DNA from: Allofranklinella schreckenbergeri
Lineage (GTDB): Bacteria; Pseudomonadota; Gammaproteobacteria; Burkholderiales; Burkholderiaceae_C
Direction of reading: 5' to 3'
Assembly: GCF_003703475.1 (NCBI RefSeq)
Contig: NZ_RDQM01000005.1
Span: forward strand, 151,261-215,260
DNA length: 64,000 nt
Shown: positions 1-8,729 of the stretch, one piece after another
Position numbering within the stretch: position 1 is the first letter of the stretch
Layout: the number at the start of each line of letters is the position of its first letter
Position numbers and translations under genes: made by a program
The notes under the pieces: model-generated
Seen by the model: the letters and a program-made list of their open reading frames with translations, nothing else
Told to the model about the DNA's origin: nothing
Database searches by the model: none

Positions 1-619
1 GATGACCTGGTGGGGCCTGCGCCAGCAAGCGCCCAAACAGGCAGTGGGCGGCGTCATGCGCCCCAGCCGCTGCCTGGCCGACTTCGTCGCGCCCCAAAGC
101 AGTGGCATTGCCGACTACGCCGGCATGTTCGCCGTCACCGCCGGGCTGGACATCGAGAAAAAAGAAAAGGAATTCGAGCGCGCGCTGGACGACTACTCGG
201 CCATCATGCTCAAGGCCCTGGCCGACCGCCTGGCCGAAGCCTTTGCCGAATACCTGCACTGGCGCGTGCGCACCGACCTGTGGGGCTACGCCGCGCAGGA
301 GGCGCTCACCAACGAGGAGCTGATCGCCGAGAAATACCAGGGCATCCGCCCCGCGCCCGGCTACCCCGCCTGCCCCGACCACAGCGCCAAAATCGCCTTG
401 TTCGAGACCCTGCGCACCGACGAAATCGGCATGCGCCTGACCGAAAGCCTGGCCATGTGGCCCGCCTCCAGCGTCAGCGGCTTTTACATCGCCCACCCCG
501 AGAGCAGCTACTTCACCCTGGGCAAGATCGGCCAGGACCAACTGCAAGACATGGCCCAGCGCCGCGCCATGCCCGAGGACGAACTGCGCCGCCTGCTCGC
601 GCCCGTGCTGGAGCATTGA
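1..619 (+). CDS. metH: Methionine synthase, C-terminal activation domain (5' end outside window)
   Basis: This is the C-terminal ~205 residues of cobalamin-dependent methionine synthase, which methylates homocysteine using methyl-B12 and methyl-THF. The visible part is the AdoMet-binding reactivation domain: it contains the family's RPAPGYPACPDHS motif (around residue 117 of the visible part) and ends with the usual SSYFTLGKIGQDQL stretch. The coding frame is open from base 2 to a TGA at 617-619. The homocysteine, folate and B12 domains must lie upstream of the window. B12 dependence fits the cobQ gene and cobalamin riboswitch found later in the window. Confidence 0.9.
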   Translation, partial: MTWWGLRQQAPKQAVGGVMRPSRCLADFVAPQSSGIADYAGMFAVTAGLDIEKKEKEFERALDDYSAIMLKALADRLAEAFAEYLHWRVRTDLWGYAAQEALTNEELIAEKYQGIRPAPGYPACPDHSAKIALFETLRTDEIGMRLTESLAMWPASSVSGFYIAHPESSYFTLGKIGQDQLQDMAQRRAMPEDELRRLLAPVLEH

Positions 620-781
620 GCACTGGCGGTGCGTTGGGCGCGCCGCGCTCAAGCAGGTTCACTTTCCCGCCAACACGATCTAACACATGTTACGAACGGC
701 CTAGAATGGCGTTGCCCTTTCGGAGTCTGACCGCCATCGTGCGCAGGCTTGGGGCGACCAACCACACCAACGGAGGATGTC

Positions 782-1141
782 ATGCAATACAAAACCCCCT
801 TGCTCGGCGCCGCGGCCCTGGCCTTGAGTCTGGCGTTTGCCCCTGCGGCGCAAGCGCAGAAAAACCGTCTGGAGGCCAATGCCTACAAACGCTGCGAAGC
901 CCACCAGCAGCACGACGCGATGTGCCGGGCGCGGGTGCGCGGCGGGGCGGATGTGCGCATCACGGGCAGCGTGCGCGGCGGCGGACTGTTGCGGGAAAAC
1001 CTGCTGGCGCCGCACGCCATGCCCAGCGCTGCGGGCAAGCCTGTGTTGATGACTTGGGACAGAAAGGCCAATCTGACCACTTACGGGCGCGTGCCCTCGG
1101 CGCACCAGCCGTGGCGCGATCCAGCGCGCTGGTATTACTGA
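782..1141 (+). CDS. Small exported protein of unknown function
   Basis: The product is 119 aa with a clear Sec signal peptide: a short basic N-terminus, an Ala/Leu-rich core and an AQA-type cleavage site near residue 25. The mature part is basic, has two cysteines (KRCEAH and DAMCRA) and ends in RWYY. The start at 782 was chosen because a GGAGG Shine-Dalgarno sequence lies just upstream; an in-frame ATG at 749 has none and would put extra residues ahead of the signal peptide. I do not recognise the family. Two cysteines in a periplasmic protein could form a disulfide. A terminator follows at 1220. Confidence 0.6.
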   Translation: MQYKTPLLGAAALALSLAFAPAAQAQKNRLEANAYKRCEAHQQHDAMCRARVRGGADVRITGSVRGGGLLRENLLAPHAMPSAAGKPVLMTWDRKANLTTYGRVPSAHQPWRDPARWYY

Positions 1142-1219
1142 TCGCCCCTGGCCGCGCCCCGCAAGGCGCGCCCGGCCTGCGGCGGCTGGATGGCGCAGAA
1201 AAGCCATGAAAACAGCAAA

Positions 1220-1253
1220 CCCTGGCGCGTCTGGCGTGCCAGGGCTTTCTTTT
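1220..1253 (+). terminator. Rho-independent terminator of the small exported protein gene
   Basis: Stem CCCTGGC/GCCAGGG (1220-1226 with 1238-1244) is followed by CTTTCTTTT, about 80 bp after the stop codon at 1141. Confidence 0.65.
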
Positions 1254-1275
1254 GGCCGGTTGCGGCATCACCAAA

Positions 1276-1350
1276 ATTATCAATCAAAGGAATAAAAACA
1301 AACCTATTTCGGCTTGATAGGCATTGTAGTCATTTTCCTTTGATATAAAA
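1276..1350 (+). repeat. Palindromic intergenic repeat, copy 1
   Basis: Copy of the ~80-bp family. Outer arms ATCAAAGGAA (1283-1292) and TTCCTTTGAT (1335-1344) are perfect complements. The core CC-TATTTC-GG reads on the plus strand. It lies between two convergent genes, the exported protein gene and cca. Confidence 0.8.
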
Positions 1351-1397
1351 ATACAACAATACCGACGCACATGGCGCTGCGATGGGGCGGCCTCTCC

Positions 1398-2702
1398 CTA
1401 TGGGATGTGCTCCTGAGGGGTGTGGTCGGCCAGGCGCTCCGCCGCCCGCTGCACGGCATCCACCCGCGCCTGGTGAATGCACTGACCGATGGCTTCGCCG
1501 CGCAACCCTTGGCGGGCGGCTTGCTGGGCGATGGCGGCGGTGTCCACCTGCTTGGCCTGCTGCCACGCGCCCATCAGCACGCGCCGCGCCAGCCAGTCGG
1601 GCGCGGACTGGCCGTGGGCGTAGGCGCACACTTGCAAGGCCAGCGCCAGGCGCTGGGGGCGGCGGAAGGCATCGCAGCGCTCCAGCAGTTGCACGATGGT
1701 TTGGGCGGGGTCGGTTTGGGTTGGGCTGGTTTGGGCGGCTTGGACGCAGGCATCCTTTGAGGCCATCGGCGCTGCGCTGGCGGCCAAAGCGTTGACGTTG
1801 CTCCAGGCGCTGAAGGCAGCGCATTCTCGGGCGGCCAGATCGGCCAGATCGCGCACATCGGCGGGAATTTTCATGCGCTGGGCCAGGGCGTCGCGCTCGG
1901 CGCTGCTGAGGGCGTGGGCCAGACAGGCGTAGCGCACAGCCAGCGGGGCGCGCTCCTGGCAGGCCAGCGCCAGCATGGCCAGGGCGTGCTCGCCTGCATG
2001 CTCGCCGTGGCCCGGGGGGGCAGCGCGTTGCCACAGGGCTTCCAGCTCGGGCAAGGCCACGGCCAGCGCCCCGCAAGCGCGCAGGGTGTGGAGCATGCGC
2101 TGGGGGGCTGGCTCCATCAAGCCACGGGCGATTTCCTGCCAAACGCGCTCGGCAGTCAGGTGCGCGACTTCGCCCGCATCGACCATGTGGCGCATGAGCT
2201 GCATGGTTTCGCTGGCGATGGCGAAATCGGCAAAGCGGGCGGCAAAACGCGCCAAGCGCAGGATGCGCAAGGGGTCTTCGGCAAAAGCGTCGCTGACGTG
2301 GCGCAGCACTTTGCCTGCCAAGTCGGCGCGGCCGCCAAATGGGTCGATGTATTCGGGCGCGCCGTCTGCGCCCTGGCGCTGGGCAATGGCGTTGATGGTG
2401 AGGTCGCGCCGCGCCAGGTCTTGCTCCAGCGTGACGTGCGGCGCGGCATAAACGGTAAAGCCTTTGTAGCCCACGCCGCTTTTGCGCTCGGTGCGCGCCA
2501 GCGCGTATTCCTCATGGGTTTGCGGGTGCAGGAAAACGGGGAAGTCCTTGCCCACGGCGGTGAAGCCTTGCTCCAGCATCCATTGGGGCGTGGCGCCGAC
2601 GACAACCCAATCGCGGTCTTGCAGGGGCAGGCCCAGCAGCGCGTCGCGCACTGCACCGCCGACCATGTAAATCTGAATGGGGGAAGACGGCTGTTGCTGC
2701 AT
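1398..2702 (-). CDS. cca: CCA tRNA nucleotidyltransferase
   Basis: Cca (434 aa) adds or repairs the 3' CCA of tRNAs using CTP and ATP. The N-terminus carries the class II nucleotidyltransferase signature [11 protein letters not shown], a D-x-D-like DRDWVVVG motif and the RRDLTINA motif, followed by [16 protein letters not shown]. The C-terminal region matches the HD-containing part of multifunctional proteobacterial CCA enzymes. The start at 2702 (MQQQPSSP) places the catalytic motif ~13 residues in, as in the family; a longer in-frame extension upstream only overlaps the neighbouring GST gene in another frame. It lies 43 bp downstream of the GST gene, so the two may be co-transcribed. Confidence 0.93.
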   Translation of the reverse strand: MQQQPSSPIQIYMVGGAVRDALLGLPLQDRDWVVVGATPQWMLEQGFTAVGKDFPVFLHPQTHEEYALARTERKSGVGYKGFTVYAAPHVTLEQDLARRDLTINAIAQRQGADGAPEYIDPFGGRADLAGKVLRHVSDAFAEDPLRILRLARFAARFADFAIASETMQLMRHMVDAGEVAHLTAERVWQEIARGLMEPAPQRMLHTLRACGALAVALPELEALWQRAAPPGHGEHAGEHALAMLALACQERAPLAVRYACLAHALSSAERDALAQRMKIPADVRDLADLAARECAAFSAWSNVNALAASAAPMASKDACVQAAQTSPTQTDPAQTIVQLLERCDAFRRPQRLALALQVCAYAHGQSAPDWLARRVLMGAWQQAKQVDTAAIAQQAARQGLRGEAIGQCIHQARVDAVQRAAERLADHTPQEHIP

Positions 2703-2745
2703 CGGTTTCCACTGCTTTCCCGTGGCGCGCCCTGCAAGAGGGGCA

Positions 2746-3435
2746 TCAGCGCCCGAGGCGGTAAGGCTCCTCGAAGGGGCGGAAGTCGTGCTCGGCGCAG
2801 GCTTCGCGCACCCATTGCTGCACGCTGGGCAGCGCCTGCACGGCCTGCATGTATTGGCGGGCGGTGGCGCTGACGGGCAAGGCATAAGTCTCGAACCGCA
2901 TGACGACGGGGGCAAAAAAGGCATCAACCAAGGTGAAATCGCCAAACAGCAGGCCGCCTTCATGGTGGCGCAGCAGCTCGCTCCACATGGCGTCCAGCCG
3001 GGCCACGTCCTGGCGCAGGTCTTCATGGTCGCGCCAGGCCAGCGCGCCAGCCTCGGGCAGACGGGCCTCAATGTTCATGGGGCAGAGGCGGCGCAGGGCT
3101 TTGAAGCCGGTGTGCATTTCCGCGCAGATGCTGCGTGCCCGCGCCCTTTCATGCATGGAGGCGGGCCACAAGCGCTGCTCGGGGAATTTCTCGGCCAGAT
3201 ACTCGGCAATGGCCAGCGAGTCCCACACCACCAAGTTGCCGTCCACCAGCACGGGCACAGTGCCTGCGGGGCTGATGGCGCCGATGGTTTTCTTGAATTC
3301 CGAGCCGCGCTCGAAGCTGTCAAAACGCACGCGCACTTCGCGAAAGGCAATGCCTTTTTCCCGCAGCATCAGCCAGGGCCGCATGGACCAGGCAGAGTAG
3401 TTTTTGTTGCCGATGTAAAGCGTTAAGGCAGGCAT
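2746..3435 (-). CDS. Glutathione S-transferase family protein
   Basis: A 229-aa cytosolic GST. The N-terminal thioredoxin-like domain (about residues 1-85) starts [18 protein letters not shown], with a candidate catalytic Ser near residue 14, followed by the cis-Pro region [10 protein letters not shown] and the glutathione-binding WDSLAI motif. The C-terminal all-helical domain follows, with [15 protein letters not shown] as the N-capping box region. It resembles the GST_N_3 group found in many Burkholderiales. The substrate is not predictable. It precedes cca on the same strand. Confidence 0.85.
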   Translation of the reverse strand: MPALTLYIGNKNYSAWSMRPWLMLREKGIAFREVRVRFDSFERGSEFKKTIGAISPAGTVPVLVDGNLVVWDSLAIAEYLAEKFPEQRLWPASMHERARARSICAEMHTGFKALRRLCPMNIEARLPEAGALAWRDHEDLRQDVARLDAMWSELLRHHEGGLLFGDFTLVDAFFAPVVMRFETYALPVSATARQYMQAVQALPSVQQWVREACAEHDFRPFEEPYRLGR

Positions 3436-3492
3436 GGCGTTTTTTTACCTTTCGATGTGCTGGCGCAATGGCGGGGGCGCGATTGAACAACG

Positions 3493-4068
3493 CTATTGCA
3501 CAGGCCAGATCACGCCGTTGTCATTGAGGATGGCGTCCAGCGGCTGGTCGTGCGGCTCGGGTTCGAAGTCGTCGATGAAGCCCTCCGTATAGCCCAGGCC
3601 GACGGTGTAGGGGCGCGGCGACAGCTCAGCGAGCGTGCGGTCGTAAAAGCCGCCGCCGTAGCCCAGCCGGTAGCCGCCGGGGCCATAGCCCACGCAGGGC
3701 ACGAACAGCAAGGTGGGCTCCAGCACTTCGGTGTCCTTGGGTTTGGGGATGCCGTAGGCGTCCTCCTCCATCGGGCAGCCGGGGTACCAAGCGTGAAAGC
3801 GCAGGGTTTTGTGCACCTTGTCCACCACCGGCAGGGCGATGCGGCGGCGCAGCGGCTCGTCCAGCAGCTCGCCATCTTCCTTCCAGCGGTGCAGCGCGGG
3901 CAGCGGATCGAATTCGCCCTTGATGGGCCAATACGCGCCGATAACGGTTTCATGGCGATGCACCAGCCAAAAACGCATCACTTGCTGCAATTGGGCGTTT
4001 TTCACCGCGCGCTCGGCCATGTTGACGCGCTGCTGTACCAGTCTTTTCCTCAGCGTGGCTTTGTCCAT
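3493..4068 (-). CDS. fau: 5-formyltetrahydrofolate cyclo-ligase
   Basis: A 191-aa MTHFS-family enzyme that converts 5-formyl-THF to 5,10-methenyl-THF with ATP. The family signature GYGPGGYRLGYGGGFYDR is present near residue 130, and the N-terminal KATLRKRLVQQR helix is typical. Length is normal. Its start codon lies only 15 bp from the start of the divergent lytic transglycosylase gene, so the two genes must share or overlap promoter elements. Also called ygfA. Confidence 0.92.
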   Translation of the reverse strand: MDKATLRKRLVQQRVNMAERAVKNAQLQQVMRFWLVHRHETVIGAYWPIKGEFDPLPALHRWKEDGELLDEPLRRRIALPVVDKVHKTLRFHAWYPGCPMEEDAYGIPKPKDTEVLEPTLLFVPCVGYGPGGYRLGYGGGFYDRTLAELSPRPYTVGLGYTEGFIDDFEPEPHDQPLDAILNDNGVIWPVQ

Positions 4069-4083
4069 CTCATAATCCCCGGC

Positions 4084-6138
4084 ATGCGAATACCTGACCC
4101 GCGATCGACCCCCATTCTGACATCAGTTTGCGCCGCCTTTGCCCTGCTGGGCGCTGCCGTGCAAGCGCAACCGCAGGCGGCCAGCACCGCCCCAACCGGC
4201 CCGCTGGCTGCGGCTGTGCAAGCCGCCTCGCATGCGGCGGGCGACAAGGTCATCGTGCAAATGCGCGCAGCGTATGCCTCCAAAAACCAGGCCCGCCTGG
4301 CGCAATTGCTGCCGCTGGTGCAAGGCCACCCGCTGGAGGGCTGGGGCGCGTATTGGGCGCTCAATGTGCGCCTGAAAGAAGCCAGCCGCGAGGAGGTCGA
4401 TGCCTTTCTGGCGCGCTACCGGGGCAGCTACGTGGAGGATCGCCTGCGCAACGATTGGCTGCTGCAACTGGGCCAGCGCCGCCAGTGGGCCGAGTTCAGC
4501 CACTACGCCAAGGGCTTTCGCATGCAGGACGATCCGCAAGTGGCCTGCTATGAGCTGCTGATTGACGACATCCAGGGCCGCGCCACCCCTGCCGCGCCGC
4601 AGCGCGCCCTCTCGCTGTGGTGGGGGCAAACCAAGGCCGACGACGGCTGCCACCATGCGGTGGAGGAGTTTTTTGCCGATGGCCGCATCCAGGCAGCCGA
4701 CATCTGGCAGCGCGCCCGCATTGGCGCGCACCTGGGGCGCGCCGCCATCGTGCGCCAGGCGGTGACGATGGCAGCCCCGCAATCGCTGCCCTACGTCGAT
4801 CAGGCCATGGGCAAACCCGCCGCTTTTTTGCAGCACAAGGCGCTGGCCACCGATGCCGCGCGCCTGGCGCTGGCGCACGTGGCTTTGGCGCGGCTGGCCG
4901 CCAGCGACGAAGCCGCGGCCGCCGCCTACATGCAAACCGATTGGGCCAAGCGCCTGCCGCAGGCCGAGCGCGATTTCGTCTGGGGCGCGATCGGGCGCTG
5001 GGCGGGCATCCGCCTCTCGCCGCAGGCCAGCGGCTACTTCGCGCAGATCAAGAACGACCGCCATCTGCTGACCGAGCAGCAGCAATGGAAGGTGCGCGCA
5101 GCTCTGCGCGCTGGGCAGTGGGCGCAAGTGGCTTCGGCCATTGACGCCATGGATATGGACGAGCAGCAAAAGCCCACCTGGACGTATTGGCGCGCCCGTG
5201 CTCTGCAAGCCACCGGCAAGCCCGACGACCAGGCCCGCGCGCAAAGCCTGTTGCAGTCCATCGCCGGGCTGACGGGTTTTTACGAGCAACTGGCCTACCA
5301 CGCCATTGGCGGCAAAGTCATGGCCCCGCCTGAGCCAGCGGCGCTCACGCCCGACGAGCAAGCCCGCGCCACCAACAATCCCGGCCTGCGCCGCAGCATT
5401 TACGCCATCCACATCGGCCTGCGCAGCGAGGGGGTGCGCGAGTGGAACTACACCACCAACCTGCACCAAAAAGGCGGCATGAGCGACCGCGACCTGCTGG
5501 CCGCCGCCGAATTCGCCTGCCGCTACCACGTGTGGGATCGCTGCATCAACACCAGCGAGCGCACCAAAGGTTTCATGAGCTTTCGCCAGCGCTACCCCAT
5601 GCCGTTCAAGGACGCGGTGGTGGCGCGCACGGCGGAAATCGGGCTGGATCCGGCCTACGTCTATGGCCTGATCCGGCAGGAGAGCCGCTTCATCATGGAT
5701 GCGCGCTCCAGCGTGGGCGCTTCGGGGCTGATGCAAGTGATGCCCGCCACGGCGCGCTGGACGGCCAAGCGCATCGGGCTGGAGAACTTCCAGACCAGCG
5801 ACCTCAACCACAAAGAAACCAACATCGCCATCGGCACCGCCTATCTGAAGCTGGCGCTCGATGAGTTTGCCGGCTCCATGCCCCTGGCCGCTGCGGCCTA
5901 CAACGCCGGGCCGGGCCGCCCGCGCAACTGGCGCAACGGCCCCGAGCTGGAGGCGGCCATCTGGGCCGAGAACGTGCCGTTCAACGAAACGCGCGATTAC
6001 GTGCAGAAAGTGCTGGCCAACGCCACGGTGTATGGCGCCATCCTCAGCGGCCAGCCCCAGTCGCTGGGCAGCCGCCTGGGCCTGTCCATCGGCCCGCGCC
6101 CCGAAGGCAGCCCCGCCGCTATTGCGGATTTACCATGA
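4084..6138 (+). CDS. slt: Soluble lytic murein transglycosylase (Slt family)
   Basis: Periplasmic enzyme (684 aa) that cleaves the MurNAc-GlcNAc bond to give 1,6-anhydro ends. The start at 4084 gives a signal peptide (hydrophobic core ILTSVCAAFALLGAA, then VQAQ). The central ~450 residues form the alpha-superhelical U/L domain of Slt70 proteins. The SLT catalytic domain is near residues 505-650, with the catalytic Glu in IRQESRF, GASGLMQVMPATA, and AAAYNAGPGRPRNW. An in-frame extension upstream to 3496 is antisense to fau and has no signal peptide at its start, so it is rejected. The gene ends at a copy of the dispersed repeat and a terminator. Confidence 0.92.
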   Translation: MRIPDPRSTPILTSVCAAFALLGAAVQAQPQAASTAPTGPLAAAVQAASHAAGDKVIVQMRAAYASKNQARLAQLLPLVQGHPLEGWGAYWALNVRLKEASREEVDAFLARYRGSYVEDRLRNDWLLQLGQRRQWAEFSHYAKGFRMQDDPQVACYELLIDDIQGRATPAAPQRALSLWWGQTKADDGCHHAVEEFFADGRIQAADIWQRARIGAHLGRAAIVRQAVTMAAPQSLPYVDQAMGKPAAFLQHKALATDAARLALAHVALARLAASDEAAAAAYMQTDWAKRLPQAERDFVWGAIGRWAGIRLSPQASGYFAQIKNDRHLLTEQQQWKVRAALRAGQWAQVASAIDAMDMDEQQKPTWTYWRARALQATGKPDDQARAQSLLQSIAGLTGFYEQLAYHAIGGKVMAPPEPAALTPDEQARATNNPGLRRSIYAIHIGLRSEGVREWNYTTNLHQKGGMSDRDLLAAAEFACRYHVWDRCINTSERTKGFMSFRQRYPMPFKDAVVARTAEIGLDPAYVYGLIRQESRFIMDARSSVGASGLMQVMPATARWTAKRIGLENFQTSDLNHKETNIAIGTAYLKLALDEFAGSMPLAAAAYNAGPGRPRNWRNGPELEAAIWAENVPFNETRDYVQKVLANATVYGAILSGQPQSLGSRLGLSIGPRPEGSPAAIADLP

Positions 6139-6211
6139 TCCAATCAAAGTAAAATCTACTTTAGCACCATCATGCCGAAACAAGGCATTTTCTTTGCCTA
6201 TTGATTTGTAA
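6139..6211 (-). repeat. Palindromic intergenic repeat, copy 2
   Basis: Read on the minus strand the core is ATGCC-TTGTTTC-GGCAT, a perfect 5-bp stem around the conserved loop. Outer arms AATCAA and TTGATT are complementary. It starts immediately at the slt stop codon and is followed by a conventional terminator. Confidence 0.8.
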
Positions 6212-6252
6212 AAAACCGCTCATGAGGCCACATTGGCCATGAGCGGTTTTGC
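6211..6252. terminator. Bidirectional terminator between slt and maeB
   Basis: A 13-bp perfect stem, AAAACCGCTCATG (6212-6224) with CATGAGCGGTTTT (6238-6250), has A and T tracts on both sides, so it can terminate slt from the left and maeB from the right. Confidence 0.8.
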
Positions 6253-6294
6253 ATGTGCGGTATGGCTTAGGAGCGCTGGGTCAAGCCGCCGCCA

Positions 6295-8598
6295 TCACTC
6301 CGGGCGCGAATTGGCATCGGCCACGCACAGCGCCGTCATGTTGACGATGCGGCGCACGGTGGTGCTGGGGGTGAGGATGTGCACGGCCTTGGCCGCGCCC
6401 AGCAGCATGGGGCCGATGGCGATGTTGTGGCCGGCGGCGGTTTTGAGCAGGTTGTAGGCGATGTTGGCCGCGTCAATGCCCGGCAGCACCAGCAAGTTGG
6501 CGTCGCCTTGCAGCGTGGTGTTGGGCATCAGCGCCAGGCGCGCCTGCTCATCGAGCGCCACGTCGCCGTGCATTTCGCCGTCCACCTCCAGCCAGGGCGC
6601 TTGCTCGCGCAGCAGCGCCAGGGTTTGGCGCATCTTCACGGCGCTGGGCGTGTCGCTGCTGCCAAAGCTCGAATGCGAGAGCAAGGCCACCTTGGGCTGG
6701 ATGCCAAAGCGCCGCATCTCTTCAGCGGCGGCCAGGGTGATCTCGGCCAGTTGCTCGGCGCTGGGGTCGTAGTTGACGTGGGTATCGACCAGAAACACCT
6801 GCCGCCCAGGCAGCATCAGCGCGTTCATCGCGGCGTACATGCGCGCGCCAGGGCGTTTGCCAATGACTTGATCGACGTAGTTGAGGTGGTGCGCGTAGCT
6901 GCCCCAGGTGCCGCAGATCAGCCCCTGCACATCGCCCTTGTGCAGCAGCATGCTGCCAATGAGGGTGAGGCGGCGGCGCATCTCGATCTTGGCGATGGGG
7001 ATGGTCACGCCCTTGCGCTCGGTCATCTGGTGGTAGGTGCGCCAGAAATCCTGGTAGCGCTCGTCTTGCTCGACGTTGACGACGTCGTAATCGCGCTCCT
7101 GCTTGAGGCGCAGGCCGAATTTCTCGATGCGCTGGGCGATGACCTCGGGGCGGCCGATCAGCGTGGGGCGGGCGATTTTTTCGTCCACCACGATTTGCGC
7201 CGCCCGCAGCACGCGCTCCTCCTCGCCCTCGCTGTAGGCGATGCGCTTGTTCTGCGCCGCCTTGGCCGCCAGGATGATGGGCTTCATCATGGTGCCGGAG
7301 GTGTAAACGAAGTTTTGCAACCGCTGCACGTAGGCATCCATGTCCTCAATCGGGCGCGAGGCCACGCCGCTGGCTTGCGCGGCTTTGGCCACGGCCGGGG
7401 CGATGCGGATCATCAGGCGCGGATCGAATGGCTTGGGGATGACGTATTCCGCCCCGAACATGAGTTTTTCGCCCACATAGGCGCGCGCCACTTCCTCGCT
7501 TTGCTCGGCCTGCGCCAGCTCGACGATGGCGTGCACGGCCGCCACTTCCATCTCATCGGTGATGGCCGTGGCGCCGCAATCGAGCGCGCCACGAAACAGG
7601 TAGGGAAAGCACAGCACGTTGTTGACCTGGTTGGGGTAGTCGCTGCGCCCCGTGGCAATCACCGCATCGCTGCGCACGGCCTTGACTTCGCTGGGCAAAA
7701 TCTCCGGCGTGGGGTTGGCCAGCGCCAGCACCAGGGGTTTGTCGGCCATGCGCGCGACCATCTCGGGCTTGAGCACGCCGCCTGCGGACAGGCCCAAAAA
7801 CACGTCCGCGCCTTCGATCACTTCGGCCAGCGTGCGCTGATCGGTTTTTTGCGCGTACTGGGCCTTGATTTCGTCCATCAATTCGGTGCGGCCTTCGTAC
7901 ACCAGGCCGTGGATATCGGTGACCCAGACGTTTTCCTTCTTCAAACCCAGCTTGAGCAACAACCCCAGGCAGGCCAGCGCCGCTGCGCCTGCGCCAGAGG
8001 TCACCAATTTGACATCCTCAATCTTCTTGCCCACCACGCGCAGGCCGCCAATCACCGCCGCGCCCACGACAATGGCCGTGCCGTGCTGGTCGTCGTGGAA
8101 CACGGGGATTTTCATGCGCTTGCGCAGCTCGCGCTCGACGAAGAAGCACTCGGGGGCTTTGATGTCCTCCAGATTGATGCCGCCAAAGGTCGGCTCCAGC
8201 GCGGCGATGATGTCCACCAGCTTTTGCGGGTCCTTCTCGTCGATTTCGATGTCGAACACATCAATACCCGAGAACTTCTTGAACAGTACGCCCTTGCCCT
8301 CCATCACCGGCTTGGAGGCCAGCGCGCCAATATCGCCCAGGCCCAGCACCGCCGTGCCATTGCTGATGACGCCCACCAAATTGGCGCGGCTGGTGTAGCG
8401 CGCGGCGGCGGCCGGGTCTTTCTGAATCTCCTCGCAGGGCGCGGCCACGCCGGGCGAATAGGCCAGCGACAGCTCGTACTGGTTCATCAACTGCTTGGTG
8501 GGCGTGACGGAAATCTTGCCCGGCACGGGCTGTTCGTGGTACTCCAGCGCGGCTTCGCGCAACAGAACTTTCTTATCTTGTGGCTTTTGATCTGGCAT
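6295..8598 (-). CDS. maeB: NADP-dependent malic enzyme (malic domain plus phosphotransacetylase-like domain)
   Basis: MaeB (767 aa) decarboxylates malate to pyruvate, generating NADPH. Residues ~1-430 are the malic enzyme part, with [26 protein letters not shown] and [13 protein letters not shown] (NADP-binding). Residues ~440-767 are the phosphotransacetylase-like regulatory domain typical of the hybrid MaeB enzymes. Length matches E. coli MaeB. The start at 8598 (MPDQKPQD) was chosen over one 48 bp upstream whose extra residues do not resemble the family. It is divergent from rep. Confidence 0.93.
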   Translation of the reverse strand: MPDQKPQDKKVLLREAALEYHEQPVPGKISVTPTKQLMNQYELSLAYSPGVAAPCEEIQKDPAAAARYTSRANLVGVISNGTAVLGLGDIGALASKPVMEGKGVLFKKFSGIDVFDIEIDEKDPQKLVDIIAALEPTFGGINLEDIKAPECFFVERELRKRMKIPVFHDDQHGTAIVVGAAVIGGLRVVGKKIEDVKLVTSGAGAAALACLGLLLKLGLKKENVWVTDIHGLVYEGRTELMDEIKAQYAQKTDQRTLAEVIEGADVFLGLSAGGVLKPEMVARMADKPLVLALANPTPEILPSEVKAVRSDAVIATGRSDYPNQVNNVLCFPYLFRGALDCGATAITDEMEVAAVHAIVELAQAEQSEEVARAYVGEKLMFGAEYVIPKPFDPRLMIRIAPAVAKAAQASGVASRPIEDMDAYVQRLQNFVYTSGTMMKPIILAAKAAQNKRIAYSEGEEERVLRAAQIVVDEKIARPTLIGRPEVIAQRIEKFGLRLKQERDYDVVNVEQDERYQDFWRTYHQMTERKGVTIPIAKIEMRRRLTLIGSMLLHKGDVQGLICGTWGSYAHHLNYVDQVIGKRPGARMYAAMNALMLPGRQVFLVDTHVNYDPSAEQLAEITLAAAEEMRRFGIQPKVALLSHSSFGSSDTPSAVKMRQTLALLREQAPWLEVDGEMHGDVALDEQARLALMPNTTLQGDANLLVLPGIDAANIAYNLLKTAAGHNIAIGPMLLGAAKAVHILTPSTTVRRIVNMTALCVADANSRPE

Positions 8599-8729
8599 GG
8601 TGTGAGCGTCAAAGTGGCGCGGGCGGGCGCCCGGCAAGCGAAACAAGCCGCCAGTGTAGCGCCGCGATTTTGCGAACCAGCTCTGACTATGATGGCGCCC
8701 CTTGACCGTTTTGCCCTCCTGCGCTTGCC

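Noticed and set aside
2703..3071. In-frame N-terminal extension of cca
   Set aside because: It overlaps the GST gene in another frame and has no family similarity; the catalytic motif sits properly near the N-terminus from 2702.
3496..4083. 196-residue in-frame N-terminal extension of the lytic transglycosylase
   Set aside because: It is the exact antisense of fau and would place the signal peptide in the middle of the protein.
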